Part shown: piece by piece, positions 25,149-32,960 of the stretch
How positions within the stretch are numbered: the stretch's first letter is position 1
Layout: each line of letters starts with the position of its first letter
From: Nocardia alni
GTDB lineage: Bacteria > Actinomycetota > Actinomycetes > Mycobacteriales > Mycobacteriaceae
Assembly: GCF_019038435.1 (NCBI RefSeq)
Contig: NZ_JAGPOX010000095.1
Location: 1-39,375, forward strand
DNA: 39,375 nucleotides
Direction of reading: 5' to 3'
Translations under genes and position numbers: made by a program
The notes under the pieces: generated by a model
What the model was told of the DNA's origin: nothing
Seen by the model: only the letters and a program-made list of their open reading frames with translations
Database searches by the model: none

Positions 25149-26531
25149 TTACCGGGCGAGCACGTCTTTCATCTCGGTCGCGTGCGCGTCCGGGAGTCGC
25201 GCGAACCAGGTGTTGTAGAACGCTCGGGCGTAGGCCGCGACCAGCGCCAGCACGATGATGCCCGCGGGCACGGGGTGTTCGGCCATCCACAGGGCCAGGA
25301 ATCGGAAGGACAGCAGCAGGGCGCTGAACAAGGCGGCGCCGGTGGCGACGAGGGCGACGCGGATACCGTCCCAGCCGCGTTCGGGAGCGCGCAGCACGCT
25401 TTCGAGGGTCAGGCACAGCACCACGCCGGCGATCAGGTCCGAGCAGTAGTGGTAGCCGAAGCCCAGCGTGGCCACGAGGGTGGCCAGGACCCAGAACGCA
25501 CCGCCCCAGCGCAGCCAGCGTGGCGCGGGCGAGCCGTCGTTGTCGCGGCGCGAGTGCAGGAATATCGAGGTGGACCACGCGGCGTGCATGGACGGCACGC
25601 AGTTGCGCGGGGTGAAGGTGTCGAAGACCATCCGCGCGGGCGCATGGTCCAGCGGCGGCACGTGCCGCGGCCAGTAGTTGCCGATCTGGAAGCCGTGACC
25701 GCCGGGAGCGAAGGCGAACATCGGCCCGACCACGGGGAACAGCACATAGATGAGCGGACCGACGATGCCCAGGACCAGGAATGTGCGCACCAGGTAGTGG
25801 CTCGGCCAGGGCTCGGGCGCGCGCTTCGAGGCAACCCTGCGCAGCTGCCACACCGCGATCACCATCGCCGCCACCGGGAGTTCGATATAGACCCAGTGCA
25901 GCACCGCGGGCACCACCGGCCCCAGCGCGGCTGAACTGGTCAAGGCCCGCGCCACCAGCCAGGACGGTTCACCGAAGGCGTGATCGGACAGCACCACATA
26001 CCGATCCAGCACCTTCGGCCCGGCCATGACGGTGACGTGCAGCCAGACATCGCCGACCTTGGTGGCCAGGATCAGCAGCGCGCCCAGCGCGGCCGCATGC
26101 AGGGCGTTGCGTTTGTCGCGACCCTCCCAACCGAGCCAGGCCACCAGCGCCAGGCCGGTCAGCGTGATCACCGCGCCGTTGCCGAAGGTCAGCGGCCCAC
26201 CGAGCAGTAACCGCACTCCCGCGATCACCGCGTCGAGGACCACCGCTACCGCGAGCGTGGTGAACCGCCGTCGCCAGGACAGCCCGACCAGGGCCAGTGC
26301 CAGACCCGCCCATGGCATCGACATCGACTTGGGCGTACCGGCGTAGTCCTCCCAGATGCTGTGCAGCGGACCCTCGAAATGGTTGTACGAGGCCACAATC
26401 TGAAGCACGATCAGCAACAGCGGTACGGCAGCGACCGCGGCGATCGTCATTACTCGTCTCGACGGCCACGCAGTCCAGCGAGCGTCGCCGTCGAGGCCGG
26501 AACGCGGGTTGTCGAGAAGCACGGTCATCAT
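25149..26531 (-). CDS. PAP2-family membrane phosphatase/transferase
   Basis: 460 residues, about 12 membrane helices. Two PAP2 motifs are visible: PRNCVPSMHAAWSTS (PSxH, C2) and GYHYCSDLIAGVV (HxxxD, C3). The first motif KxxxxxxRP is not evident, as in the PAP2_3 branch that includes inositol-phosphorylceramide or aureobasidin-resistance-like transferases. Candidate substrates are lipid phosphates or phosphatidylinositol-type lipids. Tandem ATGs at 26529-26531 and 26526-26528 have no RBS; an in-frame TTG lies three codons earlier. A Cdc48-like ATPase gene follows within ten bases. Confidence 0.85.
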   Translation of the reverse strand: MMTVLLDNPRSGLDGDARWTAWPSRRVMTIAAVAAVPLLLIVLQIVASYNHFEGPLHSIWEDYAGTPKSMSMPWAGLALALVGLSWRRRFTTLAVAVVLDAVIAGVRLLLGGPLTFGNGAVITLTGLALVAWLGWEGRDKRNALHAAALGALLILATKVGDVWLHVTVMAGPKVLDRYVVLSDHAFGEPSWLVARALTSSAALGPVVPAVLHWVYIELPVAAMVIAVWQLRRVASKRAPEPWPSHYLVRTFLVLGIVGPLIYVLFPVVGPMFAFAPGGHGFQIGNYWPRHVPPLDHAPARMVFDTFTPRNCVPSMHAAWSTSIFLHSRRDNDGSPAPRWLRWGGAFWVLATLVATLGFGYHYCSDLIAGVVLCLTLESVLRAPERGWDGIRVALVATGAALFSALLLSFRFLALWMAEHPVPAGIIVLALVAAYARAFYNTWFARLPDAHATEMKDVLAR

Positions 26532-26642
26532 AGTAAACAAGCGGTGAACGCAACCCCGCTGGCCGGCTGAACTACCGATATCCGAAGGGCGACATTTTCC
26601 TCACCGCATCACAGTCCGATGAACGCCGCATCACCGGCGCGG

Positions 26643-27788
26643 CTAGGTATCCAGTTCCTTGACCAGGGCGTCGACCACCGCCACGAGATCGCCCTGAGCG
26701 GCCGCCGCGGCACGGCGCTGGCGCTGATAGGAGGCGCCGCGCTTGGGTATCTCGGGGATCAGCGACAGCTCGTCCGAGCAGCCCAGTTGCTTGGCGACCG
26801 GCTCGAGCCGGGAAAGCATGTCGGACAGGTCGTCGATCATCAGACGCTCGCTGCCGTCCGCGTCTGTGATGATGATCGCGTCCAGGCCGTAGCGCGCCGC
26901 GCGCCACTTGTTCTCCTGCACATGCCATGGCGGCAGCGTCGGCGGCCGCTCGCCCTCCTCGACCCGCCGATCGATATCGACGATCAGGCAGTGGATGAGC
27001 GCAACCAGCGCGGAAAGCTCTGCGCGACTGGGTACTCCATCGCACACCCGCACCTCGATGGTGCCCCACTTCGGCGCCGGGCGGATATCCCAGTGCATCC
27101 CGCCGAGCTGCTCGAACACACCGGTCTTCATCTGGTCGCGCACGAAACCCTCGAATTGCGACCAGTTTTCGAACTGGAACGGCAGTCCCGCGGTGGGCAA
27201 CTGCTGAAACATCATGGCCCGGTTACTGGCGTACCCGGTGTCCACACCCGCCCACATCGGCGAGGACGCCGAGAGCGCCAGCAAATGCGGATACGACAGC
27301 AACAGGGTGTTCAGAATCGGAAAGACCTTCTCCGGGCGCGAAACTCCCACATGGACGTGCACGCCCCAGATCAGCATCTGCCGCCCCCACCACTGGGTGC
27401 GATCGATCAGCTCGTCGTAATGCTCCGAACGCGTGAGCAATTGGGCCGACCACTGCGCGAAGGGATGGGTGCCGGCGCAGAACAGGTCGACGCCGAGCGG
27501 ATCGGCGGCGCGTCGCACCACGTCCATCGTGCCGCGCAGATCGTCGACGACCTCGGCGACGGTGTCGTGCACGCCGCTGATCAGCTCGACGGTATTACGC
27601 AGCAACTCCTTGCTGATCCGCGGAATGCCGTCCGGCGCATGCAGATCACCGACCGCGTCGAAGACCGCGGCTGCCTTGTTGGCGAGATTGCGGGTCTGCT
27701 TGTCGACCAGCGCGATCTCCCATTCGACGCCGAGCGTGGGCCGGGGCGATCCGTTCCAGGGAACCCTACGAATGCCTGCCCCGCCCAT
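26643..27788 (-). CDS. YbdK-type carboxylate-amine ligase (glutamate-cysteine ligase 2 family)
   Basis: 381 residues of the GCS2 family. Recognisable segments are RPTLGVEWEIALVD (metal- and glutamate-binding), ISKELLRNTVELISG, GTHPFAQW, MLIWGVHVHVGV, and GTIEVRVCDG. It catalyses ATP-dependent amide formation. E. coli YbdK has weak gamma-glutamylcysteine synthetase activity; since nocardiae use mycothiol, the physiological substrate is unclear. The ATG at 27786-27788 has AGGTAGG just upstream. From memory it corresponds to Rv0433, also adjacent to sodC. The sodC gene ends 13 bases before this start, so sodC-ybdK are likely co-transcribed. Confidence 0.9.
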   Translation of the reverse strand: MGGAGIRRVPWNGSPRPTLGVEWEIALVDKQTRNLANKAAAVFDAVGDLHAPDGIPRISKELLRNTVELISGVHDTVAEVVDDLRGTMDVVRRAADPLGVDLFCAGTHPFAQWSAQLLTRSEHYDELIDRTQWWGRQMLIWGVHVHVGVSRPEKVFPILNTLLLSYPHLLALSASSPMWAGVDTGYASNRAMMFQQLPTAGLPFQFENWSQFEGFVRDQMKTGVFEQLGGMHWDIRPAPKWGTIEVRVCDGVPSRAELSALVALIHCLIVDIDRRVEEGERPPTLPPWHVQENKWRAARYGLDAIIITDADGSERLMIDDLSDMLSRLEPVAKQLGCSDELSLIPEIPKRGASYQRQRRAAAAAQGDLVAVVDALVKELDT

Positions 27789-27801
27789 GGCCTACCTGCG
27801 C

Positions 27802-28497
27802 TTACCCGATGACACCGCAGGCCACACGGGCGCCCGCATCGCCGGTCGCCAGTGTCTCGGCGTCCGGGCCCGGGGCACCGCCGGCGGCCTGGGTGTATCG
27901 ACTCGGAATGTTGCCGAAGTCATCCGCGCCGGCGTGGATGATCAGGGCCTTGCCCTTGACGTCGTCCAAGGTGACGGCGTCGGTGGTGGTCACCAGGTGC
28001 GCGGCGCCGTCCTGGCCGACCTCGAGGGAGGTGAGGTCACCGCTGGCCGGCATGGCGTGCGCGTCGCCGACCTGCAGATGTCCGCCCGCGGACAGGAAGG
28101 CGCCGGGCGCGCCGCCGGTCGGGGCGACGGAATTCGCCTCGCACTTGCCGACCTGATGAATGTGCAGGCCGTGGAAGCCGGGCTTGAGGCCCTTGGCGTC
28201 GACGGTGAGTTCCAGGTGGTTGCCCGACTTGACGATGGTCGCGGTGCCGACATCGCCGCCGTCGGGGTCCTTCAGCTGTACCGAGACCGAATCACCGGGC
28301 GTCGCGGCCGCCTGACTGGGCCCACCGGCCTGGGACTGATCTCCGGGACCCGCCGTACCCGTCCACACCGGCGGTGTCGTTCCCTTGACGTCGCTCGACT
28401 GCTGACCGTTGGAGCAGGCTGCGAGGCCGATGACCGCGACCGCCAGCACCGGGGTCACAGTCCACCAGGAGGGGCGGCGTGTCGTGAACGGGGCCAT
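27802..28497 (-). CDS. sodC: Cu(-Zn) superoxide dismutase lipoprotein
   Basis: 231 residues. The signal peptide ends in lipobox LAAC (Cys-28), so the enzyme is tethered to the outer face of the membrane, where it removes extracellular superoxide. After a Gly/Pro/Ser linker comes the SOD fold. Copper ligands are seen in GLHIHQVGKCE, GGHLQVGDAHAMP and IIHAGADDFGN, and a disulfide is likely between CEAN and VACGV. The zinc-loop GHLGDLP motif is replaced by ASGDLTS, removing one zinc-binding His. From memory, M. tuberculosis SodC is likewise a copper-only enzyme. AGGAG lies 8 nt before the ATG. Confidence 0.93.
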   Translation of the reverse strand: MAPFTTRRPSWWTVTPVLAVAVIGLAACSNGQQSSDVKGTTPPVWTGTAGPGDQSQAGGPSQAAATPGDSVSVQLKDPDGGDVGTATIVKSGNHLELTVDAKGLKPGFHGLHIHQVGKCEANSVAPTGGAPGAFLSAGGHLQVGDAHAMPASGDLTSLEVGQDGAAHLVTTTDAVTLDDVKGKALIIHAGADDFGNIPSRYTQAAGGAPGPDAETLATGDAGARVACGVIG

Positions 28498-28509
28498 CGG
28501 GGGAACTCC

Positions 28510-28534
28510 TTTACGAGTACCGAGTTTACGAGTA
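28510..28534 (-). promoter_or_regulatory. tandem direct repeats upstream of sodC
   Basis: Two perfect copies of TTTACGAGTA (28510-28519 and 28525-28534) with a related CGAGTTT between them. The whole set sits just before the sodC RBS. The position suggests a regulator site or a 5' UTR element. Confidence 0.4.
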
Positions 28535-28609
28535 AAGCTGGCTGGACAGTTTCCTTACCGGACAAGATGATGCCAGAGCCGTTATCCGGTCCGGGTCCCG
28601 GGGACGGTA

Positions 28610-28623
28610 AGCCGGCGGAGCTT
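28610..28623 (+). repeat. 14-bp repeat, copy B
   Basis: Second copy of AGCCGGCGGAGCTT (see 21223-21236), between the virR terminator and sodC. Confidence 0.35.
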
Positions 28624-28626
28624 TCG

Positions 28627-28658
28627 GGGCGGGTGAATACCGGGTTATTCACTCGCCC
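28627..28658 (-). terminator. virR terminator hairpin
   Basis: 13-bp stem (28627-28639 with 28646-28658, one G-T wobble) around a CCGGGT loop. It overlaps the last codons and stop of the virR-like gene and separates it from sodC. Confidence 0.6.
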
Positions 28659-29182
28659 GTGACGACGACGATGATGCCCGTCCCGTCCCGTGCCAGGGTC
28701 GAGCCTCGAGGTTCGGTGATCCCGCCGAGCTGGCCGGCGATAGCCTGCGCCGTCGCCTGCTCGCGCGAATTCTGGTAGAAGACAGTCGTTTTCGAGAGAA
28801 TGCTGGTGGCGTAGTTGCCCGTCGCGACGACGTTCCAGCCACTCGCGGTCAGTCGGCTGCCGGTCTTGGCCGCCAACCCCGCGATGGTGCTGTTGTTGAG
28901 CACCCGCACCGGGATCGACTTGTCGACGCCCGCCGTCGCGGTGGTCGTCGGGGCCGCGGTGGTGGTCGTCGTCGTCGGCTCGGCCGAACTGCTGGCCGAG
29001 GTGGTGGTGGTCGTCGTCGTGGTTTCCGAGCTGGACGAGCCCGTACTGGCCGACGAGGTACTCGTGCCGGATTTCGACAGCGACATCGCGCCGAGCCCCG
29101 CGAACACGATGGCGAGCGCGATCAGCACCATCGCGAGCGCACGCAGCGGCGGTCCCCCGGAGGACGGATTCGGGTTGCTCAC
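28649..29182 (-). CDS. virR: VirR-like envelope protein with LytR C-terminal domain
   Basis: 177 residues: a short cytosolic N-terminus, one membrane helix (ALAMVLIALAIVFAGLG, about residues 15-32), a Ser/Thr-rich linker containing long Thr runs (about 36-87), and a LytR_C domain (VRVLNNSTIAGLAAKTGSRL, then SREQATAQAIAGQLGG). The organisation matches M. tuberculosis VirR (Rv0431), which, from memory, affects membrane vesicle release and cell-wall coupling to the membrane. The GTG at 29180-29182 is chosen because it places the helix at the N-terminus and follows GGTGGAG. Identity with VirR rests on architecture plus synteny with sodC and the DUF3263 gene. Confidence 0.8.
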   Translation of the reverse strand: MSNPNPSSGGPPLRALAMVLIALAIVFAGLGAMSLSKSGTSTSSASTGSSSSETTTTTTTTSASSSAEPTTTTTTAAPTTTATAGVDKSIPVRVLNNSTIAGLAAKTGSRLTASGWNVVATGNYATSILSKTTVFYQNSREQATAQAIAGQLGGITEPRGSTLARDGTGIIVVVTGE

Positions 29183-29237
29183 GGCTCCACCTCGCTGGCG
29201 CTCGGTTCCGCCGTGCGCAAGGCGCGCTGGGCCCATG

Positions 29238-29257
29238 GTTCGCTCGCAAGCTCGCTC
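29238..29257 (-). repeat. short dispersed repeat, copy 2
   Basis: Minus-strand GAGCGAGC-TT-GCGAGCGAAC, 56 bases upstream of the virR start. Copy 1 is at 5111-5131. Both are preceded by RTG, mimicking a start codon. Confidence 0.55.
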
Positions 29258-29297
29258 ACGCTTTAAGACCCTAGCCGTCCGACGACTCCGACGCCCA

Positions 29298-29639
29298 TCA
29301 CACCTGAAAGCCCAGTCGCCGTGCCGCCCTGGCCTTCTGACGACTCGCGCGCAGCCGCCGCAACCGCTTGACCAGCATCGGGTCGGCGGCCAGCGCCTCC
29401 GGCTTGTCGACGACGGCGTTGAGCACCTGGTAATACCGTGTCGCGGACATGGCGAACAGCTCGCGGATGGCCTCCTCCTTGGCGCCCGCGTACTTCCACC
29501 ACTTGCGCTCGAAATCGAGGATGTCCAGCTCGCGCCTCGTCAGCCCTTCGACCTCGCGGTCCTGGGTGGGTGCGGTATCGCCGCCGACGACAGAGCTGTC
29601 CGGGCTTGCGGAAAGATTCCGGGCCGCTGCGCTGTCCAT
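29298..29639 (-). CDS. DUF3263 family protein (Rv0430-like)
   Basis: 113 residues. The core TRRELDILDFERKWWKYAGAKEEAIRELFAMSATRYYQVLNAVV resembles a small helix-turn-helix and is the DUF3263 hallmark. The tail MLVKRLRRLRASRQKARAARR is highly basic. This suggests DNA or RNA binding; a function has not been assigned to my knowledge. ATG at 29637-29639, GGGAG 6 nt upstream. It is upstream of virR on the same strand, 115 bases apart, and divergent from def. Confidence 0.88.
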   Translation of the reverse strand: MDSAAARNLSASPDSSVVGGDTAPTQDREVEGLTRRELDILDFERKWWKYAGAKEEAIRELFAMSATRYYQVLNAVVDKPEALAADPMLVKRLRRLRASRQKARAARRLGFQV

Positions 29640-29765
29640 AATGCTCCCTCGCCGAGTTACCACCAGACGATACGTCGCCGCCCATTCAACCACGGATGAA
29701 CGATTTACTAGATGTGTCACACGGCGTGTCGGAACCCCCCGGGACGCCGCGTAAAGTGTGCGATC

Positions 29766-30356
29766 ATGGCGATTCTCCCCATACGCATCGTCGGCGATCC
29801 GGTCCTGCACACCCCGACCGAGCAGGTCACCAAGACCCCGGACGAGTTGGCCGAGCTGATCGCGGACATGTACGAAACCCTCGACGTCGCCAACGGCGTC
29901 GGCTTGGCCGCCAACCAGGTGGGGGTGCCGCTGCGGCTGTTCGTCTACGACTGCCCCGACGTCGATGCCGAAGGCAAAATGGATCGCCGGCGCGGAGCGG
30001 TGATCAATCCGGTGCTGGAGACCTCGGAGATTCCGGAGACGATGCCGGATCCCGACGACGACGAGGAGGGCTGCCTGTCCGTACCGGGCGAGCAGTTCCC
30101 CACCGGCCGCGCCGACTGGGCCCGCGTCACCGGCACCGACGAAAAGGGCGCTCCGGTCGATATCGAGGGCAAGGGCTTCTTCGCCCGCATGCTGCAGCAC
30201 GAGGTCGGCCATCTGGACGGCCACCTCTACGTCGACGTGCTGATCGGCCGCAACGCCCGCGCGGCCAAGAAGGCGATCAAGCGAAATGGCTGGGGCACAC
30301 CGGGTCTGAGCTGGATGCCGGGTACGGTTCCGGATCCGTTCGGACATGACGACTGA
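29766..30356 (+). CDS. def: peptide deformylase
   Basis: 196-residue metalloenzyme that removes the N-formyl group from new polypeptides. All three motifs are present: GVGLAANQVG (44-53), EGCLSVP with metal-ligand Cys-103, and QHEVGHLDG with His-145, catalytic Glu-146 and His-149. An acidic insertion (PDPDDDEEG) precedes motif 2, as in mycobacterial Def. The ATG at 29766 is used. A TAAAGT hexamer (29752-29757) only eight bases upstream and the lack of an RBS suggest a leaderless transcript. The last 11 bases overlap the start of the acetyltransferase gene. Confidence 0.96.
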   Translation: MAILPIRIVGDPVLHTPTEQVTKTPDELAELIADMYETLDVANGVGLAANQVGVPLRLFVYDCPDVDAEGKMDRRRGAVINPVLETSEIPETMPDPDDDEEGCLSVPGEQFPTGRADWARVTGTDEKGAPVDIEGKGFFARMLQHEVGHLDGHLYVDVLIGRNARAAKKAIKRNGWGTPGLSWMPGTVPDPFGHDD

Positions 30357-31305
30357 TCCGGGCGAGCTGGTACCCGGCCGGCGTGTGGTGGTGCGATACC
30401 GCCTGCCCGAGAACGAATCCCACGAGTTCACCGATGTGATCGGCGAACTCGTCACGCTCGAGCCGATGACCGTGCGCACCGCCTCCGGGACGATGACCAT
30501 CCCGCCCGAGCGCATCGTCGCCGCACGGGCGTTGGGGCCCACGCCCATTCGCACCCGCGACATCCGCGCGCTGGAGACAGCGGCGGCCTACGGCTGGCCC
30601 GGCACCGAGCACACCTGGATCGACGGGTGGCTGCTGCGTGCCGGCAACGGCTATTCCAAACGCGCGAATTCGGCCCTGCCGCTCGGCGAGCCCGGCGCCC
30701 CGGCCCTGGAGATGCCGGAGACCCTGGAGCGGATCCGCCTCTGGTACGCCGAGCGCGGCCTGCCGGTCCAGATGTCGCTGCCCGATCGGCTGGCCTCGGC
30801 GCCGCCGGGCTGGCGGATGTGGGCCGAAACCGTGGTGATGGGCATCGATATCGATGCCTTCGTGCTGCCCCAGGGCCCCTCGATGGTGCGCTTCGACACC
30901 GGACCGAACGACGGCTGGCTGGAGCTGCACCGATTCCAGGGTGAGGACACCTCACCGGTGCCGCCGATGTTCCCCGACCGCGCGGTGCTGTCCTCGGTTC
31001 ATCAGGGCGAATTGGCCTTCGCCACACTGGGTTTGCCCAATCCTCTGGCGATCGGCCGCGCCGCCCTCACCACCGCGCCCGACGGCCGCCGCTGGATCGG
31101 CCTGAGCAGCGTCGCCGTCGCGGCCCCGCATCGCAGGCACGGCCTGGGCACCCTGATCTGCGCCGAACTGATCCGCTGGGGACACAGGCGCGGCGCCACA
31201 CACGCCTATCTCCAGGCGGAGGCGGACAATACCGCGGCCAGAGAGCTGTACCGCCACATGGGCTTCGTGGAACACCATGGCTACCGCTATGCCGCACCGG
31301 CCTAG
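30346..31305 (+). CDS. GNAT-family acetyltransferase (Rv0428c type)
   Basis: 319 residues. The first about 75 residues form a small beta-rich domain (GRRVVVRYRLPENESHEF, MTIPPERIVAARAL). The rest is a tandem or degenerate GNAT, and the C-terminal module has the acetyl-CoA loop VAAPHRRHGLGTLICAELI and AYLQAEADNTAARELYRHMGF. The substrate is unknown. It overlaps def by 11 bases, so coupled translation with a deformylase is likely. A link to N-terminal protein acetylation after deformylation is possible but unproven. Confidence 0.9.
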   Translation: MTTDPGELVPGRRVVVRYRLPENESHEFTDVIGELVTLEPMTVRTASGTMTIPPERIVAARALGPTPIRTRDIRALETAAAYGWPGTEHTWIDGWLLRAGNGYSKRANSALPLGEPGAPALEMPETLERIRLWYAERGLPVQMSLPDRLASAPPGWRMWAETVVMGIDIDAFVLPQGPSMVRFDTGPNDGWLELHRFQGEDTSPVPPMFPDRAVLSSVHQGELAFATLGLPNPLAIGRAALTTAPDGRRWIGLSSVAVAAPHRRHGLGTLICAELIRWGHRRGATHAYLQAEADNTAARELYRHMGFVEHHGYRYAAPA

Positions 31306-31345
31306 TCTGTAACTCTCATCACAATCCGAAAGAGGCGAACCGGCA

Positions 31346-32185
31346 GTGCGATTGGCGACGTGGAACGTGAACTCGATTCGGTCCCGGGTGGATCGGGTCG
31401 TCGCGTGGCTGGATCGCGCGGATATCGATGTGCTCGCCATCCAGGAAACCAAGTGCCGGGACGATCAGTTTCCGTCGGAGCGATTCGAGGAGGCCGGGTA
31501 CGAGATCGCGCACGTCGGGTTCAATCAGTGGAACGGTGTGGCGATCGCGTCCCGGATCGGGCTGGAGGATGTCGAGGTCGGATTTCCCGGTCAGCCCGGA
31601 TTCGACAAGGACGCACAGGATTCGCTGTTGAGCGCGCCGGTGGTCGAGGCCCGCGCGATCGGCGCCACGTGCGGCGGGGTTCGGGTGTGGAGTCTGTACG
31701 TGCCCAACGGGCGTGCCCTGGACGATCCGCATTACGAGTACAAGCTGCAGTGGCTTGCCGCACTACGCGATTCGGGCGCTCGATGGTTGACCGAGCGGCC
31801 CGAGGCGCGGATCGCGCTGGTGGGCGACTGGAATATCGCGCCCACCGATGACGACGTGTGGTCGATGGACTTCTTCGACGGCAAAACCCATGTCTCCCAG
31901 CCCGAACGCGCGGCCTTCACGGCCATGGCCGAAGCCGGGTTCGCCGACGTGATGCGGCCGTTCGCGCCGGGGCCGGGCGTCTACACCTACTGGGACTACA
32001 CACAATTGCGCTTCCCCCGCAAGGAGGGCATGCGCATCGATTTCATCCTCGCCTCTCCCGCGCTGGCCGCGAACGTCACCGACGCCGGGGTCGATCGGGA
32101 GGAGCGAAAGGGTAAGGGCGCCAGTGATCACGCGCCGGTCTTCGCCGAGATCGCCGATCAGGCGACGGCGGGGCTGATGAACTAG
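31346..32185 (+). CDS. xthA: exodeoxyribonuclease III
   Basis: 279-residue Mg-dependent AP endonuclease/3'-5' exonuclease for base-excision repair. Motifs: RLATWNVNSIR, IQETKCRDD (metal-binding Glu-34), GDWNIAPTDDD, RKEGMRIDFILAS, and GASDHAPVFAEI with the catalytic Asp-His pair. The GTG at 31346 is preceded by AGAGGCG. Its TAG stop lies inside a CTAG palindrome that also supplies the stop codon of the convergent membrane-protein gene. It is 40 bases after the GNAT gene and probably in one operon with def. Confidence 0.95.
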   Translation: MRLATWNVNSIRSRVDRVVAWLDRADIDVLAIQETKCRDDQFPSERFEEAGYEIAHVGFNQWNGVAIASRIGLEDVEVGFPGQPGFDKDAQDSLLSAPVVEARAIGATCGGVRVWSLYVPNGRALDDPHYEYKLQWLAALRDSGARWLTERPEARIALVGDWNIAPTDDDVWSMDFFDGKTHVSQPERAAFTAMAEAGFADVMRPFAPGPGVYTYWDYTQLRFPRKEGMRIDFILASPALAANVTDAGVDREERKGKGASDHAPVFAEIADQATAGLMN

Positions 32186-32820
32186 TCCGGCCGGGTCTTG
32201 ATGGCGTCCTGGGAGATGTACACGTCGTAGCTGCCCGGCATGGAGATGACGGCGTTGCCGTAGGCCGAGCGCACGAAGGGGTTGGTGTACCACCTGCGGC
32301 TCTGCATCTGCTGGAAGAAGCCCTGATCGCTGCCGTTGACGAAGATCTGGTTCTGCTTCACCGCGGTTCCGTCCAGGCGCTCGCCGAACAGCCTGGTCAC
32401 CTTGTAGCCGGAGTGGAAGCCCAGCGCGTTCACCCATGGCTCGAGCTCGACGATATTCGCCTGCAGCGCCCACATATCACCCTCGACCAGATAGCTGGCC
32501 TGTTTCTGGGCATGATCCTTGTCCCCGTACAGGGTCAGGTCCACCTCGAGCGTATGCGGGCTGTTGGCAACGGTTTTCGCGACCACGTGCGCGGCTTTGA
32601 CCTCGCCCGTGAGCCCCAGATACGTCTGTAGCAGCGTCGTCACCCACAGGATCAGCACAGCCACGAGTATCAATACCAGTGCGCCTGAACCGCGCCGCGA
32701 CAGCACTCGCCAGCGAACCTCGCGCTCCTTGATCAGCGCGGTGATGATCAAAATGATCGCGACGACGAACATCAGCCCCAGTAGCACCTGGATCCAGCCG
32801 AAATCCACGGGGAAAACCAT
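32182..32820 (-). CDS. two-helix membrane-anchored protein of unknown function
   Basis: 212 residues with two N-terminal membrane segments (about 9-28, VLLGLMFVVAIILIITALI, and 47-66, GALVLILVAVLILWVTTLL) joined by a basic cytosolic loop. An extracytoplasmic domain of about 145 residues follows (VEVDLTLYGDKDHAQKQASYLVEGDMW type sequence). I do not recognise the domain. The stop overlaps that of xthA in a shared CTAG. Upstream is the fadE5 terminator, so it is probably transcribed alone. Confidence 0.75.
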   Translation of the reverse strand: MVFPVDFGWIQVLLGLMFVVAIILIITALIKEREVRWRVLSRRGSGALVLILVAVLILWVTTLLQTYLGLTGEVKAAHVVAKTVANSPHTLEVDLTLYGDKDHAQKQASYLVEGDMWALQANIVELEPWVNALGFHSGYKVTRLFGERLDGTAVKQNQIFVNGSDQGFFQQMQSRRWYTNPFVRSAYGNAVISMPGSYDVYISQDAIKTRPD

Positions 32821-32912
32821 GCGGTAGTTGTACCCGCTTTACGACATGTCATCCGGTCGAGTGGTCCAGAAAGTCCCATTCTCCCGCGTGTCCCCCCGAC
32901 ACACCGGCTGTT

Positions 32913-32951
32913 GTCCCGGCGCGGTCACGAGCAGAGCGACCACGCCGGGAC
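32913..32951 (-). terminator. fadE5 terminator hairpin
   Basis: 14-bp stem (32913-32926 with 32938-32951, one mismatch) with an 11-nt loop, starting 10 bases past the acyl-CoA dehydrogenase stop. Confidence 0.7.
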
Positions 32952-32960
32952 GAACTCGGC

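Noticed and set aside
28930..29060. Possible CRISPR or minisatellite suggested by repeated GTCGTC/GGTGGT runs
   Set aside because: The repetition is codon-level (Thr and Ser runs) in the VirR-like linker. There are no unique spacers of constant length.
28455..29249. 264-codon frame opposite/overlapping virR and the sodC leader
   Set aside because: It is on the same strand but another frame of virR, and it crosses the virR terminator and the sodC regulatory repeats. The product is Arg/His/Asp-rich with no domain.
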